A stretch of DNA of 64,000 bases from Spirochaetales bacterium (GTDB taxonomy: Bacteria > Spirochaetota > Spirochaetia > SZUA-6 > RPPD01). Below, piece by piece: positions 7,183 to 15,747 of this stretch (its first letter is position 1; each line of letters begins with the position of its first letter). The notes under the pieces are model-generated. The model did not search any database and was not told where the DNA came from. It saw nothing but the letters and a program-made list of their open reading frames with translations. The position numbers were made by a program, and so were the translations under genes. Where the stretch lies: assembly GCA_016930675.1 (NCBI GenBank), contig JAFGGG010000037.1, forward strand, positions 62,001-126,000, read 5' to 3'.

Positions 7183-9255
7183 GTGTATAATAGCTTCGTG
7201 AACAAGGAATCAATACAAAAAAAAACAGTCTGCCTTATCGTCATTAAACTCATTGTCATAGTGGCTGTCTCTCTTCCACTGCTTTTATCCGCAGAAGAAA
7301 TCGATATGAATAAGGTCAGAGCGGATGAGGAGTTTCATTACGGTGTTGATGCCTATCACTTTGGTCTTTACGGCAAAGCACTCCTGTCCTTTGAAAAAGC
7401 CTTAAGCTATGAACCTGATAACGCACTGATTAAAACCTGGTTGGGTAGAACCTATTACCGGATGGGGTTTGAGGATACCGCTTTGGTAATTTGGGATGAG
7501 CTGCTGTCAGCGGGAAGCGGATCTTCACTTTTAGAGAATCAGAAAAAGGTAATTGAGCTCAGACGAGGTCTGGGCCGTGAACTGTTGCCCGAAGAACAGT
7601 TTGTGGTCCATGCCGAGATAGATGCCAATCTGAACGAGTATTATTCCTTCAAACGTCCGAGTTCAATACAGATGCGGCCGGACGGGACCTTTTACGTGAT
7701 CGCTTACGGAAGCGGAGAGATTGTAAATTTTAATGCCAACTCTTTGGCCGTAAATATCAAACGCGGCGGGTTGGAAAGTTATAACCATCCTTTTGATCTT
7801 ATTGAAGCGGGGGATTATATATTTATTTCCGAATTTGAAGGAAACAGGGTGACCAAGTGCACTGCTGATTTTCATAAAGTGATGAGTTTCGGAGAAAAAG
7901 GCATAAAAGACGGACAGTTTTTAGGCCCTCAGTTTTTAGCAGTGGATGAAAATGATTATCTCTATGTGACCGATTGGGGAAACGGACGAGTAAGCAAGTT
8001 CGATCTGGACGGGAATTTTATTCTGGCCTTCGGCAGCCGGACTTCGCTTTTTCCGGATATTCTAAAACCGACGGGAATTGCCGTTTTGGGAGAAAATGTC
8101 TATGTAGCGGATCAGAAAAAAAAGCGCATAGTTGTTTTTGATACCAGCGGCAATTTCTTGAATGAATTCGGACAGGGCAGTCTGTTCGCGCCCGAAGGAC
8201 TGCTTTTCTATGATGAAAACACGCTGCTTGTGGCGGATACAACACGGATAATGAAATTTGATTTGGAATATGAAGTCTGGAGTGAATGGAGCGATGTGGC
8301 CAATGTGGCGAAGAGAGTGACAAATTTGGACATGACCATCAATGGAGACGTGCTGGCAGTGGATTTTGATTTGAATAAGGTATTTGTTATCTCCAATATG
8401 ACGACTCTTTATACCGGCTATTTTACCAGGATCGATCGAATTGACTCCAGAAATTTCCCGGAAGTTACCGTGGATGTGACCGTTGAGGACTGGTACGGCA
8501 AACCGATTGTGGGGCTTACCCGTTACAACTTTTTTATAACTGAGTTTCAAAATGCAATCTCTGAAGCAATGTTAACCTTGTCCGCGGCGAGCGAGCTGCC
8601 CTCGAGCCTGGTGGTGATTATTGAAAACTCACCTGAGCTTATGGCTCATAGAGAGTATCTTGTAGAAGCAGTAAAAACACTTAAAAGTCTGGTCGGTGTT
8701 AATGACAGGGTAAAGATTATTACGGCTTCCGAAATACCATACGTGAATGCGGAATTCGGCAGTCTTCCGGCCAGTGTTTGGGATGAAATCATGACCCAAA
8801 AGAGTGAGAAATTTTGGAGGTTGGATCTTGCGGTCCGTAAAGCTGTGGATGATCTCCTGGCCTTTCGTGGTAAAAAAGCCGTTATCTATCTTACCGGCGC
8901 CAATCTGCCTGTTACAGCGTTCAAAGATTTTTCTATGGACGAGATAACAAATTACATGGAAAATAATGGTGTTGTGTTTTACCCTGTTTATTTCGGCGAA
9001 GAAAAATCTAACGAAGAAATAGATTATATTGCCCGGGAAACAAAAGGCAGGTCAATCCGCTATTTTAATCCTCAAGGTATAAACAGTGCCATGATTCATC
9101 TTAAGTCCAAGAAAAGCGCAACATATGTTTTAACCTTTACCTCACCGACAGATCCCCAGTTCGGTGAGCGCTATATTGATTTATCGGTTCAGGTAACGCT
9201 TTACAACAAGACCGGTAAGGATGAGTGCGGATATTTCGCACCTCGTCAATATTAA
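7183..9255 (+). CDS. Exported TPR / NHL-repeat / VWA-like protein
   Basis: The N-terminus has a hydrophobic signal sequence (IVIKLIVIVAVSLPLLLSA), so the protein is exported or anchored outside the inner membrane. Two TPR units follow (residues about 45-115). A beta-propeller of NHL-type repeats covers about 150-420 (for example YLYVTDWGNGRVSKFDLDG and VYVADQKKKRIVVFDTSG). A C-terminal domain from about 420 looks like VWA (SSLVVIIENSPE, then KAVIYLTGANLP), but I see no clean DxSxS metal motif. Spirochaetes carry proteins of this architecture. Two GTG starts are possible, 7183 and 7198; neither has a good ribosome site. TATAAT at 7186-7191 lies just before the second GTG. Confidence 0.82.
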   Translation: MYNSFVNKESIQKKTVCLIVIKLIVIVAVSLPLLLSAEEIDMNKVRADEEFHYGVDAYHFGLYGKALLSFEKALSYEPDNALIKTWLGRTYYRMGFEDTALVIWDELLSAGSGSSLLENQKKVIELRRGLGRELLPEEQFVVHAEIDANLNEYYSFKRPSSIQMRPDGTFYVIAYGSGEIVNFNANSLAVNIKRGGLESYNHPFDLIEAGDYIFISEFEGNRVTKCTADFHKVMSFGEKGIKDGQFLGPQFLAVDENDYLYVTDWGNGRVSKFDLDGNFILAFGSRTSLFPDILKPTGIAVLGENVYVADQKKKRIVVFDTSGNFLNEFGQGSLFAPEGLLFYDENTLLVADTTRIMKFDLEYEVWSEWSDVANVAKRVTNLDMTINGDVLAVDFDLNKVFVISNMTTLYTGYFTRIDRIDSRNFPEVTVDVTVEDWYGKPIVGLTRYNFFITEFQNAISEAMLTLSAASELPSSLVVIIENSPELMAHREYLVEAVKTLKSLVGVNDRVKIITASEIPYVNAEFGSLPASVWDEIMTQKSEKFWRLDLAVRKAVDDLLAFRGKKAVIYLTGANLPVTAFKDFSMDEITNYMENNGVVFYPVYFGEEKSNEEIDYIARETKGRSIRYFNPQGINSAMIHLKSKKSATYVLTFTSPTDPQFGERYIDLSVQVTLYNKTGKDECGYFAPRQY

Positions 9256-9373
9256 CATCACGGTAATATTAATTATATACAGTTTAAAATTGCTTTCAGT
9301 GTTGGAAAATAAATCACAAATATACTATCATTTAAAGAGAGAGCACATAAGTATAATGTGCAGAGGATAGACT

Positions 9374-10021
9374 ATGACTGGTGATGAAAATCAAATTTTA
9401 AAACTGCTTCTTGAGCATAAGCGAGAGCAGACGGATCAACAGCGGATACTTGAAATCGCACACGATGAAATCCCCGTAAAACAAAAAATATCTGAAATTA
9501 TAAAGATTGACAAACAGTCGCACGAACGTATTGTAAAAGGGAAAGTCAGTGATTTCTTGAAGACCAGCCGTGATCCGCGTATTCGATCCAATCTGTCTCA
9601 TATTCAAAATGAGGTCATGTACTGTCTGCCGGGTTTCCAAAAAGACTTTTCCGCGACCTATGTATTACTTATAGATGATTTAACGTATATTACGAAAACT
9701 GTTTCGTACATGTTGGAAAAAGCAGGATTCCATGTATTCAGTGCCAAAAACGGTATTGATGCTATTATCCTTTTTCAGAAAGTTCTGCCTGATATCATTG
9801 TTACCGATATCCGTTTGCCTGATTTTAACGGTTTTGAAATCGCCGCCCTTATCAGGCAGATAGATGAAGCCATCCCCATTATCTTTATTACCGCAGTCGA
9901 TGTGGATGTAAACAGTTTTAGCGCCATTTCAGGTAAGAAGGCCTTTTTGCAAAAACCCATTAAGAGAGATGTTCTTATTGAAACTATAGAAGAACTGCGC
10001 TCGGAACAGGTGTCTGTGTGA
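9374..10021 (+). CDS. Response regulator with unknown N-terminal domain and C-terminal receiver
   Basis: The order is unusual: about 95 residues of charged, helical sequence with no recognised family come first, and the receiver domain is at the C-terminus. The receiver has acidic residues Asp101-Asp102 (LLIDD), the phospho-acceptor Asp145 in IVTDIRLPDFNG, a Thr in IFITA and the conserved Lys near 194 in LQKPIK, so it should be phosphorylated. No DNA-binding output domain is seen. The start is ATG 9374 with GAGG upstream. It lies ahead of the large histidine kinase at 10081, its likely partner. Confidence 0.85.
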   Translation: MTGDENQILKLLLEHKREQTDQQRILEIAHDEIPVKQKISEIIKIDKQSHERIVKGKVSDFLKTSRDPRIRSNLSHIQNEVMYCLPGFQKDFSATYVLLIDDLTYITKTVSYMLEKAGFHVFSAKNGIDAIILFQKVLPDIIVTDIRLPDFNGFEIAALIRQIDEAIPIIFITAVDVDVNSFSAISGKKAFLQKPIKRDVLIETIEELRSEQVSV

Positions 10022-10080
10022 ACGGTCGGCGGGCAGAGTGTGATTAATTTTTAGGTACCGGATAATTCACACAAGAAAAA

Positions 10081-12486
10081 ATGAACCAGCTTGAGTCTAT
10101 ACAATTTGAACCTGAAAATCATGAGATCTCATGTGTAATCATCAAACCAATTCTTAAACTATTCAATAAAAGTTATCCAAGAACAGCCTTTTCTGAAATG
10201 ATAAATCATCTAGGTTTAGATCTTGAATATTTAGAAAGAGAAGATAACTGGATCTCCTATAAACAGTACCTTCGTATTCTGGCGAACATGGTAGAGGTTA
10301 CCGGTAATCCAAGAGCTGCGTATGAAAGCGGAATTAATCTTTTAGCAAAAGATTCATTTGGATTTCTATACTACCTGTTAAGTGTATTTAAGGTATTTAA
10401 AGTTCCTACACCCGCATATTACAAGATAATAGAATATCGATCATTATTTTCACATACCGATACGTTAACGGTACTATCCTCACATCACAATAAAATACAG
10501 ATAGAATATAAAGTTCTTCCCGGGTTTGCTCCGAGTATACTTAATTGCGATATGGTAAAAGGCCAGCTGGCGGCAGTACCGAAATTTTGGAACTTACCCA
10601 CGGCCAAAGTCAGGGAATTACAGTGCCAGGCACAAGGCGCGGCTTCCTGTGTATATGAAATACAGTGGAAAAGTAGTTTTATGCAAAAAGTAATTACCGG
10701 AGCAGTACTTTTGAGTGTTTTCGGGGCGGAAGTTATTTACTTTTTAGCGCAAAAGAGTTCTCTCCTTACTTTGAGAGACATAATCATTTCCGGTTTGGTC
10801 GGTATTGCCGGTTATTTCGGTTATTTACTTTTTGAGCATAAGCGCCATATCGCGTCGCACAAAGACGTGTTTGAAAAACACGTAGATGATGTGGAGACAG
10901 CCATATTCGAGAGTAAACGCGAGTATCAGGAGCTGCAGCGGGCCAATCAGCAGATAATAGAGAAAGCAAACAAACTTTCAATGATTAATCAAATCTCGGC
11001 CGAACTTATTAAGACCAATGATGAAGATGTCCTCATAGGCGATGTGCTGAAGCTTATTGTCGATAAGATAGATTTTGATGTCGGCTTTTGTCTGTCTATT
11101 GACAATAATTTTTCTTTTGTAAAAAAACCAATTATCTATACCAGGGCGGCGGCTGCTAAAGATCTTGATCTTAGTATTGATGATCTTTTTATAAAAGGAA
11201 GTATAAAAGAGATGCTTGCAGAAAAAAAGCCGTGGATTGCGCAGAGCGAGCGCTTGTTTAAAAACGTGCGCAGAAAAGAAATATTGGTTATACCATTAAA
11301 CATTCAAAACGCATTTTATTATGTCATGCTTTTTTATAATTACAATACAGAACAAAAGATAAACAGGCGTAACTTGGATTTTTTCAATACCATTTCTTAT
11401 CAACTGGAAATATCTTTAGATAATATTTATGCGACCAAGGCGGCAAAAACTATTATTTCCAGTCTGCCTTCTTCGTTAGTGGTGTTCAACGGCTATTCCC
11501 TCAAAATTTCCTACATTAATCCATCATGCCTTAAGGCCATGGTAGTAAGGCAAAAGAATGTTTTGGGTAAAAATATAATTTCTTTTCTTAAAATAAAGGA
11601 TCAGCTTGTCAAAAGGAATTTCCAGGATCATGTTAAAAAAGCGGTAGGATCTGAGATTGTAGATGACAAGGAGCTCAAGATAGGTAATGAGATTATTGGT
11701 TTTACCATGTTTAAAATGCCTGCCGTGTTCGGTAGCGGAGATGAGGTCGGCATGATAATGAAGAATATTACCGACCAAAAAGAAATGAAGGAGCAGCTCT
11801 TTCGCGCTGAGAAACTGGCAGCCTTGGGCACCTTGGTTTCAGGGATTGCGCACGAAATTAATAATCCCCTTTACGGAGTCTTAGGCTCTGCAGAGATTAT
11901 TATGGATGAGGCCAAGAAACCGTTTATAAAAAATTATGCCAAAGACATTATCGAGTTTATTACCCAAGCGTCCGATATCGTTAAAGATCTTTCATCTTAT
12001 TCACGTGATATTCGTGAAGACAAACCGGGACTTATTGATATAAACACCGTAATGGACGATGCTCTGCGTATAGTTAAATACAGTAAAAATTTCATTGATA
12101 TTCATGTAAAGAAAAAATATGAGCAGACGGCTCCTCTGTTTGTCCGAGCGGGTGAGCTCCGGCAGGTCTACATAAATCTTCTAAACAATGCCGTGCAGGC
12201 CATGCAGGGTAAGGGCACAATTACCCTGGTTTCTAAAAAAGGAAAAAACACAGTCGAAACTCAGGTCTCGGATACCGGGGTGGGCATTGCCGAAGAGATA
12301 CTTCCCAAAATCTTTGATCCCTTTTTTACCACAAAACAAGTGGGCAAAGGCACGGGCTTGGGATTAAACATTGTATACCGTCTTGTAACTCAAAATAACG
12401 GAGTTATTTCCGTGCGCAGCGTACCGGGCAAAGGTACGAGTTTCACAATCAAATATTTTTTAAATAAGGCCAAGAATGGTAAATAG
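10081..12486 (+). CDS. Large sensor histidine kinase: V4R-like input, two membrane helices, GAF, PAS, HisKA, HATPase
   Basis: Residues 1-198 form an input domain ending in a Cys-rich motif (ELQCQAQGAASCVYEIQW) that resembles the V4R/haem-NO-binding-associated family, which I cannot assign firmly. Two membrane helices follow (about 204-224 and 232-254), then a coiled coil, a GAF-like region (about 300-450) and a PAS-like region (about 455-560). The kinase core has LVSGIAHEINNPLYG with His591, an N-box (YINLLNNAVQAMQ) and a G1 box around Asp731 (VSDTGVGI), then TGLGLNIVYRLV. It overlaps the next gene, a CheY-like regulator, by 11 bases, so the pair is translationally coupled. The start ATG 10081 has only a weak AAG-rich ribosome site. 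Confidence 0.87.
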   Translation: MNQLESIQFEPENHEISCVIIKPILKLFNKSYPRTAFSEMINHLGLDLEYLEREDNWISYKQYLRILANMVEVTGNPRAAYESGINLLAKDSFGFLYYLLSVFKVFKVPTPAYYKIIEYRSLFSHTDTLTVLSSHHNKIQIEYKVLPGFAPSILNCDMVKGQLAAVPKFWNLPTAKVRELQCQAQGAASCVYEIQWKSSFMQKVITGAVLLSVFGAEVIYFLAQKSSLLTLRDIIISGLVGIAGYFGYLLFEHKRHIASHKDVFEKHVDDVETAIFESKREYQELQRANQQIIEKANKLSMINQISAELIKTNDEDVLIGDVLKLIVDKIDFDVGFCLSIDNNFSFVKKPIIYTRAAAAKDLDLSIDDLFIKGSIKEMLAEKKPWIAQSERLFKNVRRKEILVIPLNIQNAFYYVMLFYNYNTEQKINRRNLDFFNTISYQLEISLDNIYATKAAKTIISSLPSSLVVFNGYSLKISYINPSCLKAMVVRQKNVLGKNIISFLKIKDQLVKRNFQDHVKKAVGSEIVDDKELKIGNEIIGFTMFKMPAVFGSGDEVGMIMKNITDQKEMKEQLFRAEKLAALGTLVSGIAHEINNPLYGVLGSAEIIMDEAKKPFIKNYAKDIIEFITQASDIVKDLSSYSRDIREDKPGLIDINTVMDDALRIVKYSKNFIDIHVKKKYEQTAPLFVRAGELRQVYINLLNNAVQAMQGKGTITLVSKKGKNTVETQVSDTGVGIAEEILPKIFDPFFTTKQVGKGTGLGLNIVYRLVTQNNGVISVRSVPGKGTSFTIKYFLNKAKNGK

Positions 12487-12859
12487 TAAAAGCACAATAG
12501 CGGTATTAATCATTGATGATGATGAAGATATCAGACGGATAATAAAAAGGCAGCTGCAGCGTACTGCATACACTGTTTTCGAGGCAGGTAATCGTCCGGA
12601 AGCTTTTGCCATTCTCCGTGAACAAAACATCAGCGCGGTTGTTTGCGATATAAAAATGAAAGACACGGACGGATTTGAAATCACACAACAGATTAAAGAA
12701 CAGTTCCCGCTTCTACCGGTTATCATTCTCACGGGTTTTATTGGAGAAGAATATTCTGACAAAGCAAAGGAGTTGGGCTGCTTTGCTTTCCTGATTAAAC
12801 CGGTAAAGAGGGAGAAGCTTATTCAGGTACTGAAGCGGGCTCTGAGTAAAAGTAAATAA
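12476..12859 (+). CDS. Single-domain response regulator (CheY-like)
   Basis: The 127-residue protein is a stand-alone receiver: acidic cluster LIIDDDED (Asp14-16), phospho-acceptor Asp58 in VVCDIKMKDTDG, Thr in IILTGF and Lys in FLIKPVK. All key positions are kept. It starts inside the end of the histidine kinase gene (overlap 11 bases), so it is the obvious phosphate acceptor of that kinase. It has no output domain, so it must act by protein contact or pass phosphate on, perhaps to a partner in this cluster. Confidence 0.9.
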   Translation: MVNSKSTIAVLIIDDDEDIRRIIKRQLQRTAYTVFEAGNRPEAFAILREQNISAVVCDIKMKDTDGFEITQQIKEQFPLLPVIILTGFIGEEYSDKAKELGCFAFLIKPVKREKLIQVLKRALSKSK

Positions 12860-12864
12860 TTAAC

Positions 12865-12889
12865 CACGAAGGGCACGAAGCACGCGAAG
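12865..12889 (+). repeat. Short tandem CACGAAG-type repeat
   Basis: CACGAAG occurs at 12865-12871 and 12874-12880, and an expanded copy CACGCGAAG at 12881-12889, followed by an A5T7 tract. Similar CACGAAG strings are scattered between genes in many bacteria. Here it lies in the 117-base gap after the CheY-like gene. No hairpin forms, so it is not a clear terminator. Confidence 0.5.
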
Positions 12890-12941
12890 AAAAATTTTTT
12901 TAACTTTCAAATATTCCGTAAATCCATTAAAATAAAATTAA

Positions 12942-12947
12942 TATAAT
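12942..12947 (+). promoter_or_regulatory. Possible -10 element of the pseudo-receiver gene
   Basis: A perfect TATAAT (12942-12947) sits 18 bases before the Shine-Dalgarno sequence of the next gene. The -35 region about 17 bases upstream (TAAATC) is poor, so this rests on the -10 element alone in an AT-rich gap. Confidence 0.3.
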
Positions 12948-12976
12948 ATTTCTTAAAATACTATGGGAGAAAGTAT

Positions 12977-14440
12977 ATCGTAACTGTTTTAGTCATTCAT
13001 CCGGATACATTATTCCTCGATTTTATCAAGCGCTATCTGGAACTGAAGGATTTTCTTGTACAAACCGTGAACGATTGTGTCGAAGGTTTTACACTGTGTC
13101 TTACGCAAAAACCCGATCTGATTATATTGAACAAGCATTTCCCCGGTATGGGCGGAAAAGGATTTTTAATTAAAAAAAGTAATAACAATGCTACTGCCGA
13201 TATTCCGGTTTTCCTAATCGGTGAGTTCAACTCGGATGAAATTGTTAAGCTAAAACAGATGAATGTCGTGGCCTTTATGTCCAGTCCTATTAATCCGATC
13301 ATCCTTGCGGAACGCATAAGCCTGTTATTTAATCTTCCCCCTCCAATCTTCGCAAAAAAAACCCCCATGCTTTTGGATATGCATGTAAGGGGTAATGTGA
13401 TCATTGCCCAGATTGAAGGTAATTTTGAAGAGGACAAGCTTGAGGAGTATAATTATTTAATACGCGCTTTTTGTAATAAGAATGAAATAGTCTCTCCCAA
13501 AGTTCTTATCATTATCCCTTCATTGTATAAAGAAAGTATAACCAAAAAAAATGTCGATCTGCTCTTTCGCTTTACTCACTATCCGGAACTGGAAGTCAAG
13601 GAACATCATATTAAAATACTCACGACCTTATCCGATTTGCTTGATATTATAATACGACATCCTCAATACTCGACCTATGAGATCGTAAAAGATTTTATTG
13701 CCGGATTTCAATCTCTGCAGATAGATTTTGATAAGAAAAAAACAATCCCCGTACGTTTTTTAAAACAGGGCTGTATTTATATTTTTGATCTTTACGATAA
13801 AGAAGGACGCAAGATCATTCCCGCACTCACTCCCCTGACGGAGGCTCTGCTTGATAAAATCAAGGAGCAGAACATCACCTCTCTCACGTATTACAGTGAT
13901 TTTGAGTTTGAAGAAATTGAGCGCGAAGTGGAAGATCTTATCCTGCTTCAGGATGACAAACAGATATTCTCCGTATTTTCAGAAAATTTTGAGCCTATAA
14001 AAGCGGAAGTGGATATTTCCAAGATTTGGGATGAGAAACTCAGCCTTTTTTTCAGGAAGATGAAAGGACAGAACGTACTGATAGTATCGGGCAATCAAGA
14101 GGTGTATGATGTGATTTTACGCTCTCTGAATATGTATTTTAATATTGAAAAAAAAGAAAAGGTTGCCGACCTGCCTCAGATTGTTGATGATAAAAGTTAT
14201 ATTGTTATTTTTCTAGATGCGGAGCATTCTGAGGATACGGTAATAGAATTATTGAGGCAGATACGCAGCATGGTAAGCAGAAGAAAAACTTCCGTAATAA
14301 TTTTAGCCAATAAATTAAACAAATCCTCAGTCATTCATTTCCGTAATGCCGGTACTGATAATATTATTGTTTCACCTTTTTCCACTAATAAGATCCTGCA
14401 CAAGGTGTTCGAATCGATAACCTTGGATCGACGGACCTGA
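12977..14440 (+). CDS. Protein with two degenerate receiver domains around an unknown central domain
   Basis: The N-terminal receiver-like domain (VTVLVIHPDTLFLDF, then LIILNKHFPGMGG) has Asn where the phospho-acceptor Asp should be and lacks the acidic pair. The C-terminal receiver-like domain (QNVLIVSGNQEVYD, IVIFLDAEH, IIVSPFSTNK) also lacks the acidic pair and has Ser in place of the conserved Lys. Neither should be phosphorylated normally. The middle (about 240-330) has a segment, IPVRFLKQGCIYIFDLYDKE, like small beta domains found ahead of HD-GYP domains. No ATG, GTG or TTG is in frame before GTG 13067, which would cut into the first domain. GGGAG at 12965 is ideally placed for AUC at 12977, giving 487 residues. 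Confidence 0.7.
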   Translation: MVTVLVIHPDTLFLDFIKRYLELKDFLVQTVNDCVEGFTLCLTQKPDLIILNKHFPGMGGKGFLIKKSNNNATADIPVFLIGEFNSDEIVKLKQMNVVAFMSSPINPIILAERISLLFNLPPPIFAKKTPMLLDMHVRGNVIIAQIEGNFEEDKLEEYNYLIRAFCNKNEIVSPKVLIIIPSLYKESITKKNVDLLFRFTHYPELEVKEHHIKILTTLSDLLDIIIRHPQYSTYEIVKDFIAGFQSLQIDFDKKKTIPVRFLKQGCIYIFDLYDKEGRKIIPALTPLTEALLDKIKEQNITSLTYYSDFEFEEIEREVEDLILLQDDKQIFSVFSENFEPIKAEVDISKIWDEKLSLFFRKMKGQNVLIVSGNQEVYDVILRSLNMYFNIEKKEKVADLPQIVDDKSYIVIFLDAEHSEDTVIELLRQIRSMVSRRKTSVIILANKLNKSSVIHFRNAGTDNIIVSPFSTNKILHKVFESITLDRRT

Positions 14441-14458
14441 AGTGATATATATCCCCGC

Positions 14459-15559
14459 CTATTGCGCCAGCACGCGTTTGCCTAATTTAGCCGATCTATA
14501 GGGATTGTTCTCTATTTTTAAGAAGGAACGGTAGATGCGGCAGGCTTCATAATACCCGTCCGGTTTGCGGAAGGTAGATTCAATATCCGCGCGATAGAGC
14601 TCAAGCAATAAAGGAAAGAGCGTGGATTTTAAAAGGTTGGAAATTCTGTAAAGAGGCATTGTGGGCAGTGCCGCGGGCATCATATGGTGGCGGATTAAAA
14701 ATGTAACATCACGAATTAAGTCTTGAGAAAAACCTAAGCGCTTGAGAAAACTATAGCTGATGGTGACTCCCAGCTCGCTGTGATTTTGATAAGGTTTGAG
14801 TTTATCGCCCCGGGCAACGGTTTTCCCAATGTCATGCAAGAGTAAAGCAAGCGATAGGGTAGGCTCGCTCTGCTTTCTGTATTTTAAGCATTCCAAGGCG
14901 TGCTCCCACACATTACCTTCGGGGTGGTAATCCTTTATTTGAGGTACGGAAATCATGGCAAAAATTTCAGGCCAGAATTTTTTTAGGAAATTGGTGTTTT
15001 TAAGCACCTCAAATCCTTGTGAGGAATATTTACTCTCCAAAATATTTTTCAGCAATAATTTCTGGCTTAATAATGAAGGGGGCGGTGAATCCGATTTTTG
15101 TTCAAGATCCGGGATATGGACCTTGAAATTATAGCGGGCGCTGAGATAGGCCGCGTCCATAACCGTCGCCCATGTCGGAGGTGAGGAACTGCATCTGTTT
15201 AATCTTTTGTGGCGCAGGTCATTATAATTGTTATATGTATCGATAAAAACTTGCTTTGTTTCATCATAATAAAAATTCTGAACACCGAAAAAATGAGGCG
15301 GAGAATCATTAATGTTGTCCACACACCGGAAATAGTAGCATTTTTTATTACTTGTCAGACGTGCGTCAATAGTAGCCAGACCGGGAAACTCTATGTTTTC
15401 AAAGGTCTTGGCTAAGTTAACGATATTGGCTTCTGTGATTAAATAATAAGGACCCGCTTCTTTCACGCAAAAATATTTGTCCAGTGCTGAAAAATTTTCA
15501 AAGAAAAAAGGAATATTATTTTCTTTGCATCTGCTTAATACAGGATCAACTTTTGGCAT
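14459..15559 (-). CDS. HD-domain protein with degenerate CCA-enzyme-like head
   Basis: The C-terminal half has an HD phosphohydrolase domain like that of CCA-adding enzymes: YHPEGNVWEHALECLKY, then LLLHDIGKTVA, NHSELG and LIRHHMMP, so the metal-binding His and Asp residues are kept. The N-terminal half sits where the nucleotidyltransferase head should be, but no GG/GS-RD motif or DxD pair can be seen, so tRNA nucleotide addition is unlikely. The 366-residue length fits the family. The start is ATG 15559 with AAGGAA upstream. It runs against its neighbours and is convergent with the pseudo-receiver gene. The likely activity is metal-dependent phosphohydrolysis; the substrate is unknown. Confidence 0.75.
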   Translation of the reverse strand: MPKVDPVLSRCKENNIPFFFENFSALDKYFCVKEAGPYYLITEANIVNLAKTFENIEFPGLATIDARLTSNKKCYYFRCVDNINDSPPHFFGVQNFYYDETKQVFIDTYNNYNDLRHKRLNRCSSSPPTWATVMDAAYLSARYNFKVHIPDLEQKSDSPPPSLLSQKLLLKNILESKYSSQGFEVLKNTNFLKKFWPEIFAMISVPQIKDYHPEGNVWEHALECLKYRKQSEPTLSLALLLHDIGKTVARGDKLKPYQNHSELGVTISYSFLKRLGFSQDLIRDVTFLIRHHMMPAALPTMPLYRISNLLKSTLFPLLLELYRADIESTFRKPDGYYEACRIYRSFLKIENNPYRSAKLGKRVLAQ

Positions 15560-15615
15560 GTCAGATTCCTTTCTAAGTTAAGGAATTTAGAAGAATCATC
15601 TTTTTTTATATTGAC

Positions 15616-15644
15616 AAGATAAGCCTATAACCACTTCCTGTCAA
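15616..15644 (-). promoter_or_regulatory. Sigma70-type promoter of the HD-domain gene
   Basis: On the minus strand a perfect TTGACA (15644-15639) is followed after 17 bases by TATCTT (15621-15616). The transcript would begin near 15609, giving a leader of about 50 bases before ATG 15559. A second TTGACA on the plus strand at 15611-15616 makes an inverted repeat with it. Confidence 0.55.
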
Positions 15645-15747
15645 GGAAATAATAGAACAAGCTCCCCGAACCTGTTTTGTGCATAATAAATATCCATTCA
15701 AGCTTGGTACTGAATAAAAATTTGGGTTAAATCCTTTGATTTTTATA

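Noticed and set aside
9256-9373. AT-rich inverted repeat (AATATTA...TAATATT) and TATACT in the gap before the response regulator
   Set aside because: No T-run for termination and no -35 at a usable distance.
10058-10065. CCGGATAA resembling a sigma28 -10 element
   Set aside because: No TAAA lies at the required distance upstream.
10038-10072. GTGTGA and TCACAC inverted repeat before the large histidine kinase, like a CRP site
   Set aside because: The half-sites are 23 bases apart; a CRP site has about six bases between them.
12963-12983. Six-codon frame from ATG 12963
   Set aside because: It is too short, and its ATG overlaps the Shine-Dalgarno sequence of the next gene; no peptide role is evident.
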